Positions 25,161 to 34,855 of a stretch of DNA of 64,000 nucleotides are shown piece after piece. Origin of the DNA: an uncultured Bacteroidales bacterium (GTDB taxonomy: Bacteria; Bacteroidota; Bacteroidia; Bacteroidales; Paludibacteraceae); contig ONTT01000007.1 in the NCBI GenBank assembly GCA_900320865.1, forward strand, positions 1-64,000, written 5' to 3'. Each line of letters opens with the position of its first letter. Within the stretch, counting starts at the first letter, position 1. Both the position numbers and the translations under genes were made by a program. The notes beneath the pieces are model-generated. The model was given only the letters and a program-made list of their open reading frames with translations, was not told where the DNA came from and made no database searches.

Positions 25161-26338
25161 GCTCTTTTAACGATTTCCAAAATAACATTTTTTGCCGCTT
25201 CCATTGACGGAATAGGCAAGTATTCATACCGACTGTGGAAATTCTCTCCTCCGGCGAAGATATTCGGGCAGGGTAGGCCTTCGAAACTTAGTCTCGCTCC
25301 GTCCGTACCGCCGCGAATAGGTTTCACTATCGGCGTAACGCCGACAGCCTCCATCGCTTCTTTCGCCAGGTCGATGATATACATCACCGGTTCGATCTTC
25401 TCGCGCATGTTATAGTACTGATCGCGCATCTCGATCTCCACAGTTCCTTCGCCGAACTCGCGGTTCACCTTACGAACCAAGTGCTCCAACTCGCGTTTGC
25501 GACTCTCGAAGCGTGCACGGTCGTGGTCGCGAATGATATAACTCAAGGTCGTCTCTTCTACCGTACCGTTCATTCCGATCAGGTGGTAGAAACCTTCATA
25601 ACCCTGCGTGTGCTCCGGCGTCTCCCAGCGCGGTAACATCACCGCTAACTGATACGCGATACGCATCGAGTTAACCATCTTATGATACGCACTTCCGGGG
25701 TGTACGTTATACCCATGCACCAGGATCTTACAAGCCGCGGCGTTGAAGTTCTCGTACTCCAACTCTCCTATCGCACCTCCGTCCATCGTGTACGCAAAAT
25801 CCGCTCCGAAAGCCTTTACATCAAAATGGTCCGCACCGCAGCCTATCTCCTCGTCCGGCGTGAAGCCGATACGCACCTTACCGTGCTGGATCTCCGGGTG
25901 ATCAATAAGGTACTCCATGGCCGTTACGATCTCCGCGATACCCGCTTTGTCGTCTGCACCAAGCAGCGTCGTATGATCCGTCACAATAAGCTCCTGACCG
26001 ATGTATCTGTCATCGATATGTTCGTCTCCGCCTTCGTAACGAATAATACTCGCCTTCACATGCTTTCCGCTTGCATCCGGACTTGTATCCATATGGGCGA
26101 TAAAACCTACTACGGGAATATTCTCCTTCCCTTCAGGGAGGGTAGGGGTAGGCTCTAAAGTAGCCATGATATACCCGTTCTCGTCCAGCGTCACTTCCGT
26201 CAAACCGATTGACTTCAGTTCCTCCGCCAAGTACTTCGCGAACTCCAATTGACCCGGTGTACTCGGCGTCATGCCGGTGTTCTCATCGCTCGTCGTGCAG
26301 AACGATACGTATTTCAAAAATCGTTCAACGATTCCCAT
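25118..26338 (-). CDS. pepT: Peptidase T (tripeptide aminopeptidase)
   Basis: This 406-residue M20 zinc peptidase releases the N-terminal residue of tripeptides. The metal-site motifs are [10 protein letters not shown] (about 87-96), LGADDKAG with its bridging Asp, [13 protein letters not shown] with catalytic Glu, MDGG and [11 protein letters not shown] near the C-terminus with the last His. All look intact. A mini-repeat (26125-26152) inserts about six residues ([12 protein letters not shown] replaces a short linker) between a beta strand and the first metal-binding segment. The end of the protein is also repeat-derived. It belongs to the long minus-strand operon ending with TetR. Confidence 0.95.
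   Translation of the reverse strand: MGIVERFLKYVSFCTTSDENTGMTPSTPGQLEFAKYLAEELKSIGLTEVTLDENGYIMATLEPTPTLPEGKENIPVVGFIAHMDTSPDASGKHVKASIIRYEGGDEHIDDRYIGQELIVTDHTTLLGADDKAGIAEIVTAMEYLIDHPEIQHGKVRIGFTPDEEIGCGADHFDVKAFGADFAYTMDGGAIGELEYENFNAAACKILVHGYNVHPGSAYHKMVNSMRIAYQLAVMLPRWETPEHTQGYEGFYHLIGMNGTVEETTLSYIIRDHDRARFESRKRELEHLVRKVNREFGEGTVEIEMRDQYYNMREKIEPVMYIIDLAKEAMEAVGVTPIVKPIRGGTDGARLSFEGLPCPNIFAGGENFHSRYEYLPIPSMEAAKNVILEIVKRADDLKSERVKDLKN
26125..26152. repeat. G/C-rich palindromic mini-repeat inside pepT
   Basis: CCCTTCAGGGAGGG followed by TAGGGGTAGG is in frame and encodes PTPTLPEGK. It belongs to the same family as 38217-38258 and 42874-42908. Confidence 0.7.
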
Positions 26339-26364
26339 AAGCTGTAACCTATGATCAGTAACTG

Positions 26365-26898
26365 TTACTTACTGCCGCCGAAAGCGCTTAGCAGCGAACT
26401 GAGAGCTCCTGCGTATTGAGCAGCAGTATTGGCATAGCCGGCCGCGGTGTTCGCGGTGTTTTGTGCGGTGGTAGTAGCATTTTGAACGGTCTCGCTCTCC
26501 TTTACCATAGTTACCAGACTGTTCGTCACGCTCTCTACGTTATTCTGTGTTACCAAACCCAGCGACGAAGCAATCATACCCTTCCCGAAATCTTTGAGGT
26601 AGGTCTTATCTTTGAAGTTGGTCTTCAGACCCTCGCAGTTAGCTACCAACGTAACGGTGTTCAGGATGTTCTGCATGTTCTTGTAGTCATACTTGTTGCC
26701 GTCCGCTTTGTACTGGTTGTACAGCGCTAACAACGCATTACCTGCACCCTGACCTGCACTCTGCGCATTCGCAGGAGTCGTCGTGGTGGCCGTCTGAGTG
26801 GTCGTCTGGTTACTACTTGCACCCGTGGTGCTGTTCTTCAAAAATCCGCAGGCACTCATCAGAACCGCTGCGGCTACTACTAAAAAAGCTTTTTTCAT
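26365..26898 (-). CDS. Lipoprotein, probably DUF4923 family
   Basis: This 177-residue lipoprotein has signal [17 protein letters not shown] with a lipobox at LMSAC. A Thr/Gln/Ala-rich linker follows (about 22-50), then a compact domain (about 52-140, [20 protein letters not shown] onward). An Ala/Thr/Asn-rich tail (about 140-165) has the character of a helix with repeated TAAxYANTAA. The middle domain resembles DUF4923-type Bacteroidota lipoproteins; function unknown. It lies 27 bases upstream of pepT in the same operon. Confidence 0.75.
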   Translation of the reverse strand: MKKAFLVVAAAVLMSACGFLKNSTTGASSNQTTTQTATTTTPANAQSAGQGAGNALLALYNQYKADGNKYDYKNMQNILNTVTLVANCEGLKTNFKDKTYLKDFGKGMIASSLGLVTQNNVESVTNSLVTMVKESETVQNATTTAQNTANTAAGYANTAAQYAGALSSLLSAFGGSK

Positions 26899-26931
26899 TG
26901 TATGTAAATTTTAAAATCAAAAATCAAATTC

Positions 26932-27900
26932 TCAAATGACAATATTCATAGCGTTCGGCCGATTTTCGACGAATGCAATAATATTGTCTGTTACGTTCTC
27001 GCACATCGCGATGCGGCCCTCCCAAGTGCCGGTTCCCGTATGCGGACTAAGCACCACGTTCGGCAGTTTCAGCAGGTCCGGATGAATAGCCGGTTCGAAC
27101 TCATATACATCCAACGCAGCTCCGGCAATAATGCCGCTTTTCAGGGCTTCGACTAAGGCCGCCTCATCTACGTGCGCACCGCGCGCGGTGTTTATAAGGT
27201 ACGCACTCCGTTTCATCATCCCTAACTCCGGCTTACCGATGATATGATGCACTTCCGGTGTGTAGGGCAGGTTCAGACTCAAGAAATCACTGTCCTGCAG
27301 CAAGGTCTGAAAATCTACATATCTCACCTTAATTCCTTCACTCGTTAACTCTTTCATTCTTTCATTCGTTAACTCGTGCCGGTTATGGTATAAGATCTTC
27401 ATGCCACTGGCTATCGCTCTGCGCGCCAAAGCCTGACCGATACGCCCCATTCCCAAGATACCCAAAGTCTTTCCGTATAACGAGTGACTTAAGTTTCGCA
27501 TCACACCAAACCGGAGAGGCTCCGGAGCCGTACAACCATTCGGAACAAGCCCCCTAACCTTTCTGTCGAACTCGCTTACGCGCCTCGCTACATCGATCAT
27601 CAGCGCAAAAGCCAGTTCGGCCGTCGGCTCAATCACCGGTTGCGGGGTGTTGGTCACCCGGATACCTCGTTCACGACAAGCCTCTAAGTCGATGTTATTG
27701 AACCCCGCACCGAAGTTGGCAATTAACTTCAATCGGGGCATCGACTCGATCAACTCCCGCGGCACCTTGTAATCAAATGTGCTCACCAGGATCTCTGCTT
27801 CAGAACAGTCACCATTAACCAAGGACCAATTATCAAGACCTCGCTCTGCGAGACGCCTGAATCCCTCTTTCGGCAGTTCTGTCGTGAATGCAATTTTCAT
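26932..27900 (-). CDS. D-2-hydroxyacid dehydrogenase
   Basis: This 322-residue NAD-dependent dehydrogenase of the D-isomer group is related to SerA and glyoxylate/hydroxypyruvate reductases. The Rossmann motif is GILGMGRIG (about 151-159). The catalytic Arg is in NTARG, Glu in DVYEFEP and His in SPHTGTG. The substrate is not determined; SerA would normally carry a regulatory ACT domain, which is absent. The segment NRHELTNERMKELTSEGIKV (about 172-191), right after the nucleotide-binding strand, is encoded by TCTTTCATTC-type repeats, so it is probably an inserted loop. Its ATG overlaps the stop of the gene upstream (ATGA). Confidence 0.9.
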   Translation of the reverse strand: MKIAFTTELPKEGFRRLAERGLDNWSLVNGDCSEAEILVSTFDYKVPRELIESMPRLKLIANFGAGFNNIDLEACRERGIRVTNTPQPVIEPTAELAFALMIDVARRVSEFDRKVRGLVPNGCTAPEPLRFGVMRNLSHSLYGKTLGILGMGRIGQALARRAIASGMKILYHNRHELTNERMKELTSEGIKVRYVDFQTLLQDSDFLSLNLPYTPEVHHIIGKPELGMMKRSAYLINTARGAHVDEAALVEALKSGIIAGAALDVYEFEPAIHPDLLKLPNVVLSPHTGTGTWEGRIAMCENVTDNIIAFVENRPNAMNIVI

Positions 27901-29282
27901 TCTTTCACTCTTTCACCCGTTATTGTGTATATGCAACCGTCCCTTTCGATATACAGCACTCCCTCGCGCAGCACTTTCGTACCCCTTACATCCTGTTTAA
28001 CTACTTCAATGGACGATTCGTCTCCCTCAATCTCATATTGGCTCTCCGTGCTCACGTTACGAATACCGTCCTTACCCAAGTACAGCGGATTGCCTTTGTC
28101 GTTCACTAACAATCCCTGCACTTTCACGCGTTTGCCGATTAACTCCGGATGATCCTTCACGTTCAGCGCCATCCGGGCGTCGTGACTGATCTGAACCGTT
28201 ACGATTTTGTCCATATCCGTCTCGTCCGGTGTAGTAGCCAAGACAAGCGACAGTGTGTCCGTGTAACTGATCCCGTCGAATTGATCCTGGTAGCGCTTCA
28301 CGCCGCCTAAGATATACCCCGTGCACCAGTAATACGTACCGCTCCACGCCAGACTGTAATCTGCTATCGTGTGTACATCATTCACCGTGAACGGATCGGG
28401 TTTTGTACCGCTGCCTTCTAACGAAACGGTCGCAACCTCAACCAGCAGCGTCACGCGTTTCTCCACTTGCTCTTGCGTCTTGGCGTCCTTGCCGCGCAGC
28501 ATCAGAAACGCTCCGTGCATGTCTGCCGAACCGCCACTGACACAAGTAACCGTTAACGCACCGCCTGCGGCCGGTAAAGAAGAAGCACTCACGCGGAACA
28601 AGTTATCTGCATCGTTCTCTATTGTGGCACTAATATTCCCCGTCAGGTTTGCTCCCGTTACGGCAATCGTCCGTTGTTGCGAATTGTAGTTTTTACCTAC
28701 CAGACCGAAATCCAACATACTGCCTACATCCGTACGAATAGCTCCCGCATTCGGGTCAGCAGGCATTACCACCACGTCGTCCAGGAAGAAACGGTGCTTG
28801 TATAGCGAACTGAAAGTGATCTTCAAACTTCCCTTGATATCGCTGATACGTACGGTGATTTCGGTCCATTTATGCTTAGCCAACTCATAAGCCGTCGGGT
28901 CGGTCGTCGTACCGCCGCTGATACTGATGTAAAACAACGAATCCCCTTCCCATGGCGCTACGCGGAAACTCAAAACCGCTTCACCCGTACATGCAATAAC
29001 AGGCGTAGAAGCCGCACCTTGCTTGGAACTCGTACCTACTTTCAAACACTGGTACGCACCGTTGCAGTATGTAAAATCCCACTCGTTCTTGTTGTCCGTG
29101 TAGATCACCTGGGCTTTGGCGATGTCGCCGCCCCACTGCTCGTCATTACCTCCGGTGTAACCGTAATTCTCATCCTCCGCATCAATACAACGATCAAACG
29201 TCTCGCTGAAAAGCGGCTCCACTTGGGCTTGCAGCCCCGCGACCATCCATGTCGCAACCAATAAAACAATAAATTTTTTCAT
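27897..29282 (-). CDS. Exported multidomain protein with DUF6359-type OB-fold
   Basis: This 461-residue protein has signal peptide MKKFIVLLVATWMVAGLQAQ. A jelly-roll-like domain (about 20-175, beginning LFSETFDRC and ending HRFFLDDVVVMPAD) comes first. An Ig-like domain (about 180-290, starting with DFGLVGKNYNSQQRTIAV) follows. Then comes an OB-fold of the DUF6359 type (about 300-420, GSGTKPDPFTVNDV, then GYILGGVKRYQ). The last 25 residues (KVLREGVLYIERDGCIYTITG) resemble a C-terminal module common in Bacteroidales surface proteins, not the classic T9SS signal. It is probably periplasmic or cell-surface. The start was chosen 20 bases after the promoter's -7 box. Confidence 0.8.
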   Translation of the reverse strand: MKKFIVLLVATWMVAGLQAQVEPLFSETFDRCIDAEDENYGYTGGNDEQWGGDIAKAQVIYTDNKNEWDFTYCNGAYQCLKVGTSSKQGAASTPVIACTGEAVLSFRVAPWEGDSLFYISISGGTTTDPTAYELAKHKWTEITVRISDIKGSLKITFSSLYKHRFFLDDVVVMPADPNAGAIRTDVGSMLDFGLVGKNYNSQQRTIAVTGANLTGNISATIENDADNLFRVSASSLPAAGGALTVTCVSGGSADMHGAFLMLRGKDAKTQEQVEKRVTLLVEVATVSLEGSGTKPDPFTVNDVHTIADYSLAWSGTYYWCTGYILGGVKRYQDQFDGISYTDTLSLVLATTPDETDMDKIVTVQISHDARMALNVKDHPELIGKRVKVQGLLVNDKGNPLYLGKDGIRNVSTESQYEIEGDESSIEVVKQDVRGTKVLREGVLYIERDGCIYTITGERVKE

Positions 29283-29302
29283 GTAACAAAACCTTTGCGA
29301 GT

Positions 29303-29334
29303 GCAAAGGTACTACTTTTTTTTGATATATGCAA
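29303..29334 (-). promoter_or_regulatory. Promoter of the DUF6359-to-TetR operon
   Basis: On the minus strand TTG (29334-29332), in CTTGCATATATCAAAA, is followed by 20 bases and TACCTTTGC (29311-29303). The -7 box lies within the palindrome CCTTTGC-actc-GCAAAGG. It is back to back with the divergent promoter at 29362. Confidence 0.78.
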
Positions 29335-29361
29335 GAATTTGACAAAAAAATCACCCAAAAT

Positions 29362-29393
29362 TTGCATGTATGCAATTTTTGTACTACCTTTGC
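29362..29393 (+). promoter_or_regulatory. Promoter of the GNAT fusion gene
   Basis: TTG (29362-29364) begins TTTGCATGTATGCAA and is followed by 20 bases and TACCTTTGC (29385-29393). Its -33 element lies only 27 bases from that of the divergent promoter. Confidence 0.78.
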
Positions 29394-29421
29394 GGCGTTT
29401 TTGAAAGGCTTCATTACAAAG

Positions 29422-30246
29422 ATGGCGAAAGTAATAACTCCGGATGGCTCCAGGAGAAGGGGCAAATTGGACAAGCAATCCAACGAAGTGCATCGTATCG
29501 GAAAGAATGGCGAAGAGCAAACCTACGTCCTTCATCCCAGTAGCGTTCCTCCGACAAAAGCGCAGAATTTCTACCGCAAGAATTTCGGTAAGATCAACGC
29601 AGTCGTGAATAGTATTGTGGCGGACCCGCTGCAAGCGCAACAGTGGCAAGAACGCATGAACGAGCATAACAGGCAGGCTTATCTTGTCGTGCCTCGTCTC
29701 AAGCGTTATATCACTTTGCGTCAGTATGTATTCGCTATGGTACGTGAGCAGCTCGAGTCCAAACCTTCTATCCGTCGTCGCAAAGCCGCGCTTTCAATGA
29801 CCCTTCCGAAGGAAATCAAACTGCAGATCAAACCCTTCACGGATCTTACCGCAGCAGAAGTGTACGAAATCCTCAAAGCCCGCTGCGAGGTCTTCCTCTG
29901 TGAACAGCGGATATGTTATCTCGACCAGGATAATATCGACTATCGTTCAACCCACTTCTCTCTGCGCCGCAAAGGAATTGTGATCGCCTACGCCCGCCTC
30001 TTCAAGGATACGGAAAAAGGCACCTATCGCATAGGCCGGATGCTCAGTAAAGAGCGTGGTCAGGGCTATGGACGATACCTCATGGAGCAAATCATCGCTG
30101 TGGCGCGTCAACTGGGTGCAAAAAGGCTCTCTCTCCATGCCCAAATGCCTGTCGTCTCATTCTACGAGCAGTTCGGTTTTGAAGCAGTTGGCGAAGCATT
30201 CCAGGAAGCCGGAATAAGCCATCAGAAAATGGTGTTAACGCTCTAA
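29422..30246 (+). CDS. ElaA-like GNAT acetyltransferase with an extra N-terminal domain
   Basis: This 274-residue protein has about 125 N-terminal residues I do not recognise (basic, beginning MAKVITPDGSRRRG, with KNFGKINAVVNSI and QYVFAMVREQLE). The C-terminal GNAT domain (about 128-274) matches ElaA: LTAAEVYEILKARCEVFLCEQ, then YLDQDNID and the acetyl-CoA loop in RGQGYGRYLM. ElaA proteins are usually about 150 residues and stand alone, so the fusion is unusual. The basic front half suggests nucleic-acid or ribosome contact (inference). The start lies 28 bases after the -7 box and is the only ATG consistent with that promoter. Confidence 0.8.
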   Translation: MAKVITPDGSRRRGKLDKQSNEVHRIGKNGEEQTYVLHPSSVPPTKAQNFYRKNFGKINAVVNSIVADPLQAQQWQERMNEHNRQAYLVVPRLKRYITLRQYVFAMVREQLESKPSIRRRKAALSMTLPKEIKLQIKPFTDLTAAEVYEILKARCEVFLCEQRICYLDQDNIDYRSTHFSLRRKGIVIAYARLFKDTEKGTYRIGRMLSKERGQGYGRYLMEQIIAVARQLGAKRLSLHAQMPVVSFYEQFGFEAVGEAFQEAGISHQKMVLTL

Positions 30247-30301
30247 AAACAGCAATTTTCATTAGAAAATTCATAAAATACAAAAAAAATAGCGGCAAAA
30301 T

Positions 30302-30333
30302 TTGGTCAATTCAAAAATTATTACTAATTTTGC
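30302..30333 (+). promoter_or_regulatory. Promoter of rimP-nusA-infB
   Basis: TTG (30302-30304, in TTTGGTCAATTCAAAAA) is followed by 20 bases and TAATTTTGC (30325-30333). Confidence 0.75.
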
Positions 30334-30346
30334 AGCCGAAAATGAA

Positions 30347-30372
30347 CGAGGGGACCCGAAAAGGTTCCCTCG
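30347..30372 (+). promoter_or_regulatory. Stable leader hairpin before rimP
   Basis: CGAGGGGACC (30347-30356), loop CGAAAA and GGTTCCCTCG (30363-30372) form a 10-bp stem with one G-U pair, starting about 7 bases after the expected transcription start. No T-run follows, so it is not a simple terminator. It is a candidate for NusA-linked control or for protecting the 5' end of the mRNA. Confidence 0.6.
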
Positions 30373-30393
30373 CTCGCGTAAATAAATGCGTAT

Positions 30394-30855
30394 ATGCTGA
30401 ACAAAGAAGACCTGAAAAATTGGATTGAAGAGTACCTTTCGGGTACAGAGTATGAACTGATCACGCTCAACGTGTCGGCGGGAAACGATATCCTCGTGGA
30501 GGTTGATCGCCTGACCGGCGTGGATGTCGATTTTTGTGCGGAACTCAATCGCTTCCTGGTTGAGAAACTGGACGCAGTAGAACCGGATTATTCGCTTGAA
30601 GTAGGTTCTGTCAGTCTTACCGATCCGTTTAAAACCAAGATGCAGTATCAGAAGAACCTCGGTCACGATGTCGAAGTGCTCGTGGAGGGCAAGAAACTGC
30701 GTGGACAACTTGTATCCGTGGATGAAAATACCTTCTCCGTGGATATCGAAGAGAAAGTGGCTCTCGAAGGCAAAAAACGCAAAGAGACACGCATCATTAC
30801 CCATACCTGGCGGTACGATGAGCCCAAATATGTGAAATATGATTTAAAATTCTAA
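30394..30855 (+). CDS. rimP: Ribosome maturation factor RimP
   Basis: This 153-residue protein has the two RimP domains: an alpha/beta N-terminal half with DILVEVDRLTGVDVDFCAELNR, and an SH3-like C-terminal half with SLEVGSVSLTDPFKTKMQYQKNLG. The otherwise strict SSPGLDRPL motif of RimP is changed to VGSVSLTDPFK, typical of Bacteroidota. RimP is needed for 30S maturation. It is followed after 8 bases by nusA, the conserved rimP-nusA-infB order. No clear Shine-Dalgarno sequence precedes the ATG. Confidence 0.93.
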   Translation: MLNKEDLKNWIEEYLSGTEYELITLNVSAGNDILVEVDRLTGVDVDFCAELNRFLVEKLDAVEPDYSLEVGSVSLTDPFKTKMQYQKNLGHDVEVLVEGKKLRGQLVSVDENTFSVDIEEKVALEGKKRKETRIITHTWRYDEPKYVKYDLKF

Positions 30856-30863
30856 CATAAAAA

Positions 30864-32123
30864 ATGGCAAACAAGAACCAAGAGTCGATTAACTTGATCG
30901 ACATTTTCCAAGAATTCAACGAATTCAAACGCATTGACAAGCAGACTTTTATCAACGTGCTCAAAGACTCGTTCACCAGCGTGATCACGAAGATGTACGG
31001 CACGGCTGCTAACTATGACGTGATTGTAAACCCTGACAAAGGTGACCTTGAGATCTATCGTAACCGTCTGGTGATGGAAGATGATGATGTGGCGAATCCG
31101 GACACCCAGATTGCGCTCAGCGATGCGCTCAAACTCGATGACGAAGCCGAAGTAGGTGAGGAGGTAACCGACAAAGTGGACATGGCTTCCTTCGGTCGTC
31201 GTATGATTTTGAACCTTCGTCAGACGCTGGCTTCGAAGATCCTGGAGCTCCAGAAAGAGAGCCTCTACCAGAAGTACAAAGAGATGATCGGCCAAATTGT
31301 TTCCGGTGAACTCTATCAGGTTTGGAAGAAAGAGATGCTGCTGCTCGACGAGGAAGGTAATGAACTCTACCTGCCGAAGCAGAATCAGATTCCTACTGAT
31401 TTCTATCGCAAAGGCGAGATCGTCCGCGCCGTAGTGGTTCAGGTGGATAACAAAAACCAAACGCCGAAGATCATCCTCTCTCGTACAGCGCCGCTGTTCC
31501 TGCAACGTCTCTTCGAGCAGGAAGTGCCGGAAGTGAAGGAAGGCTTGATCTCCATTAAGAACATTGCCCGCATCCCGGGTGAGCGTGCGAAAGTAGCTGT
31601 CGAGACCTTCGACGAGCGTATCGATCCGGTGGGCGCTTGCGTCGGTGTTAAAGGCGCTCGTATCCATGGTATCGTTCGCGAACTGCGTAACGAGAACATC
31701 GATGTCATCAACTATACCTCGAATGTAAAACTGTACATCCAGCGTGCGTTGGCTCCGGCTAAGATCTCTTCGATGGAGATCGATGAGGAGGCTAAGACTG
31801 CCAAGGTATATCTCCAGCCCGAAGAGGTGAGCCTCGCGATCGGTAAGGGCGGATATAACATCAAATTGGCTTGCATGCTGACCGGCTACCAGATCGACGT
31901 TTACCGTGAGATCAACGAGCAAGACCTCGACGATATCTATCTCGACGAATTCAACGACGAGATTGATCAGTGGGTACTTGATGCCTTCAAGGCAATCGGT
32001 CTGGATACGGCCAAGGACGTGCTGGGCAAGAGTAAAGAAGAATTGCTCAAGCAAACGGACCTCGAGGAAGAGACCATCGACGATGTACTCCGTATCTTGG
32101 CGTCCGAATTTGAAAACGACTAA
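30864..32123 (+). CDS. nusA: Transcription termination/antitermination factor NusA
   Basis: This 419-residue protein has the N-terminal RNA-polymerase-binding domain (about 1-125), an S1 domain (about 130-205, with GEIVRAVVVQV), then two KH domains. The KH core is IARIPGERAKVAVETFDERIDPVGACVGVKGARI, which spans about residues 234-267. NusA binds nascent RNA and RNA polymerase to modulate pausing. The C-terminal acidic repeats of the Escherichia coli protein are replaced by one short helix-hairpin region (about 370-419), as expected for Bacteroidota. Confidence 0.97.
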   Translation: MANKNQESINLIDIFQEFNEFKRIDKQTFINVLKDSFTSVITKMYGTAANYDVIVNPDKGDLEIYRNRLVMEDDDVANPDTQIALSDALKLDDEAEVGEEVTDKVDMASFGRRMILNLRQTLASKILELQKESLYQKYKEMIGQIVSGELYQVWKKEMLLLDEEGNELYLPKQNQIPTDFYRKGEIVRAVVVQVDNKNQTPKIILSRTAPLFLQRLFEQEVPEVKEGLISIKNIARIPGERAKVAVETFDERIDPVGACVGVKGARIHGIVRELRNENIDVINYTSNVKLYIQRALAPAKISSMEIDEEAKTAKVYLQPEEVSLAIGKGGYNIKLACMLTGYQIDVYREINEQDLDDIYLDEFNDEIDQWVLDAFKAIGLDTAKDVLGKSKEELLKQTDLEEETIDDVLRILASEFEND

Positions 32124-32130
32124 CCTTATC

Positions 32131-32165
32131 CCCTCGCACGGCACGAGAATAAACAACGCCGAGGG
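32131..32165 (+). promoter_or_regulatory. Hairpin just before the infB start codon
   Basis: CCCTCG (32131-32136) pairs with CGAGGG (32160-32165), ending 3 bases before the infB ATG at 32169. The stem would cover the ribosome-loading region. The CCCTCG/CGAGGG core is the same as in the rimP leader hairpin. Confidence 0.45.
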
Positions 32166-32168
32166 TAT

Positions 32169-34823
32169 ATGGCTATAAAACTGATTAAAGCTTGTAAAGA
32201 ATTAAATATCGGTATGGCTACTCTCACTGCATGGTGCGAGAAGAACGGCCATGCCATAGAGTCGGACCCGAACGTACGTATCGACGACGATCTCTATCTC
32301 ATGCTCGCCAAAGAGTTTAACAAAGACATGGCGGTGAAGATAGAAGCGGATCGTCTGGCAGCGGAACGTCTGGCGCGCGAAGAAGCCGATAAAGCGGCTG
32401 CGGAGGCCGCGAAGAAAGCCAAAGAAGAAGCGGCTGCCCGAGAGGCGGAAGAGAAAGCCAAACGGGAGGCGGAGCGCATTGCGGCAGAGAAAGCTGCGGC
32501 AGAGAAAGCTGCTGCAGAACAAGCTGCGGCTGAACAAGCTGCGGCTGCCGAAGCAGCAAAAGCCGCTAAAGAGGCTGAGCAAGCAAAGGCTGCACCGAAA
32601 GAAGTGGAGAAACCCGTAGAAGAGAAACCTAAACAGGAAATATTCACGCTCGGTAAACCGCAGCTGAAGAATGCACCGAAAGTGCTCGGCAAAATCGACC
32701 TCAACTCCATCGACACTTCGACACGTCCGGCTAAGAAATCCAAAGAGGAGAAGCGCAAAGAGCGCGAGGCACGTCAACTGGCTCAGCAAGAGCAACAGGC
32801 GGCTGCAGCAGAGCGTCGTAAACGTGAGCGCATTAAGAACAACGCTGCGAAAGTAGATCCGAATGACAAACGTAACCAGGCGGGTAAGAAAAACAAAAAG
32901 GTACAACCCCGTGAGGCGACGCAAGAAGAGGTGGATAAGGCTCTCAAGGAGACGCTCAACCGCCTCCAGCAGAAACAGAACAAATCCAACACCTCCAAGT
33001 ACAAACGCGAGCGTCGTGAGCAGGAAAGAGAGAAACATGAACTCGAGATCATGGAGGCTCAGGAGCAATCCAAGATCCTCAAACTCACCGAGTTCGTGAC
33101 CGCCAATGACCTGGCTGTGATGATGAACGTGCCGGTCAATAAGATCATCGGTACCTGTATGTCGCTCGGCCTCTTCGTTTCTATCAACCAGCGTCTTGAC
33201 GCGGAGACTATCAACCTCGTAGCGGAGGAGTTTGGCTTCCAGACCGAATATGTAGCCGCTCACGTGGTAGAAGAGATCAACGCCGATGAAGTTGTCAACG
33301 ACAAAGACGTAGAGCCGCGCTGCCCGATCGTTACCGTCATGGGTCACGTAGACCACGGTAAGACTTCGCTCCTCGACCACATCCGTAATGCCAACGTGAT
33401 CGCCGGTGAGGCAGGTGGTATCACCCAGCACATAGGTGCTTACAACGTCAAACTTAAGAACGGTCAACATATCACCTTCTTGGATACCCCGGGTCACGCG
33501 GCCTTCACGGCTATGCGTGCACGTGGTGCGAAAGTGACGGATATAGCGATCATCATCATCGCAGCCGACGATGCCGTCATGCCGCAGACAGTTGAGGCGA
33601 TCAACCACGCGCAGGCTGCCGGTGTGCCGATGGTATTCGCCATCAACAAGGTGGATAAGCCGGGTGCGAACCCCGATAAGATCCGTGAGCAACTCTCGAA
33701 TATGAATATCCTCGTAGAGGACTGGGGCGGTAAATACCAATGCCAGGAGATCTCAGCCAAGAAAGGAACTGGTGTTTACGAACTGCTTGAGAAAGTGCTC
33801 CTGGAGGCTGAAATGCTCGACCTCAAGGCTAACCCGAAACGTCGTGCCAAAGGTTCAGTCATCGAGTCGTCACTCGATAAAGGTCGTGGATATGTAGCTA
33901 CGCTGCTCGTGCAAGACGGTACGCTCCATATGGGCGATATCGTGCTGGCAGGTACTTTCCACGGTCGTATCAAAGCCATGTTCAACGAACGCGGTCAGCG
34001 TATCAACGAGGTACGTCCGGGTGAACCCTGTTCAATCCTGGGTCTCAACGGTGCTCCGCAGGCCGGTGATGAATTCAACGTCATCCCGACGGAACAGGAG
34101 GCACGCGAGATCGCGAACAAACGCGAGCAACTTCAACGCGAGCAGTCTATCCGTACCAAGAAACACGTCGGTCTCGAAGAGATCGGTCGTCGTCTGGCTA
34201 TCGGTGACTTCAAGGAACTCAATATCATCGTCAAAGCCGATGTGGACGGTTCGGTCGAAGCCATCAAAGACTCGCTGCTCAAACTCTCCACGGAGAATAT
34301 CCAAGTCAATGTCATCCACGGTGCTGTGGGTGCGATCTCGGACTCCGATGTCATGTTAGCTGCGGCTTCGGATGCCATCATCGTCGGCTTCAACGTTCGT
34401 CCTACGGGCTCTGCGCGTAAGATGGCCGAGACGGAAGAAGTGGATATCCGTATCTACTCAATCATCTATGATGCCATCAACGAGGTGAAGGCCGCTATGG
34501 AAGGTATGCTCTCGCCGGAGGTGAAGGAAGAAGTAACAGCTACACTCGAAGTGATGCAGACTTTCCATATCTCCAAAGTGGGTACGATCGCCGGCTGTAT
34601 TGTGCGTGAGGGTAAGATCAAACGCGGTAACAAGGTACGTGTCATCCGTGATGGTATCGTTATCAAAACCGCTGAACTGGCCTCCCTCAAGCATGTCAAA
34701 GATGATATCAAAGAGGCCGGTGTCAACACCGAGTGCGGCTTGAGTCTCAAGGCTTATGACGACCTCAAAGAAGGCGATATCCTCGAGGCCTTCGAAGAGA
34801 TCGAAGTAGCGAAGACTTTGTAA
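32169..34823 (+). CDS. infB: Translation initiation factor IF-2
   Basis: This 884-residue GTPase places initiator tRNA on the ribosome. The N-terminal IF2 domain (about 1-55) is followed by a long Ala/Glu/Lys coiled linker (about 55-300, with an [16 protein letters not shown] stretch). The G domain starts near residue 385, with [17 protein letters not shown] and NKVD. Domains II-IV with the C-terminal [16 protein letters not shown] end the protein. It is complete and at the family's usual length for Bacteroidota. Confidence 0.97.
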   Translation: MAIKLIKACKELNIGMATLTAWCEKNGHAIESDPNVRIDDDLYLMLAKEFNKDMAVKIEADRLAAERLAREEADKAAAEAAKKAKEEAAAREAEEKAKREAERIAAEKAAAEKAAAEQAAAEQAAAAEAAKAAKEAEQAKAAPKEVEKPVEEKPKQEIFTLGKPQLKNAPKVLGKIDLNSIDTSTRPAKKSKEEKRKEREARQLAQQEQQAAAAERRKRERIKNNAAKVDPNDKRNQAGKKNKKVQPREATQEEVDKALKETLNRLQQKQNKSNTSKYKRERREQEREKHELEIMEAQEQSKILKLTEFVTANDLAVMMNVPVNKIIGTCMSLGLFVSINQRLDAETINLVAEEFGFQTEYVAAHVVEEINADEVVNDKDVEPRCPIVTVMGHVDHGKTSLLDHIRNANVIAGEAGGITQHIGAYNVKLKNGQHITFLDTPGHAAFTAMRARGAKVTDIAIIIIAADDAVMPQTVEAINHAQAAGVPMVFAINKVDKPGANPDKIREQLSNMNILVEDWGGKYQCQEISAKKGTGVYELLEKVLLEAEMLDLKANPKRRAKGSVIESSLDKGRGYVATLLVQDGTLHMGDIVLAGTFHGRIKAMFNERGQRINEVRPGEPCSILGLNGAPQAGDEFNVIPTEQEAREIANKREQLQREQSIRTKKHVGLEEIGRRLAIGDFKELNIIVKADVDGSVEAIKDSLLKLSTENIQVNVIHGAVGAISDSDVMLAAASDAIIVGFNVRPTGSARKMAETEEVDIRIYSIIYDAINEVKAAMEGMLSPEVKEEVTATLEVMQTFHISKVGTIAGCIVREGKIKRGNKVRVIRDGIVIKTAELASLKHVKDDIKEAGVNTECGLSLKAYDDLKEGDILEAFEEIEVAKTL

Positions 34824-34855
34824 AGTTTAAAGTTTAGTGTTTAATGTGTAAAGAT
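34824..34855. repeat. AAAGTTTAAAGTTT-type repeat between infB and the lipoprotein gene
   Basis: The gap is AGTTTAAAGTTTAGTGTTTA plus a short tail. It is a degenerate 8-base tandem, a relative of the elements at 15950, 20469, 36733 and 39358. Confidence 0.6.

Noticed and set aside
30852..32156. 434-residue minus-strand frame opposite nusA
   Set aside because: It mirrors nusA over its full length, and nusA is certain from its domains.
32202..33740. 512-residue minus-strand frame opposite infB
   Set aside because: Shadow of the Ala/Glu/Lys-rich linker and G domain of infB; composition (Leu/Phe/Arg-rich) is an artefact.
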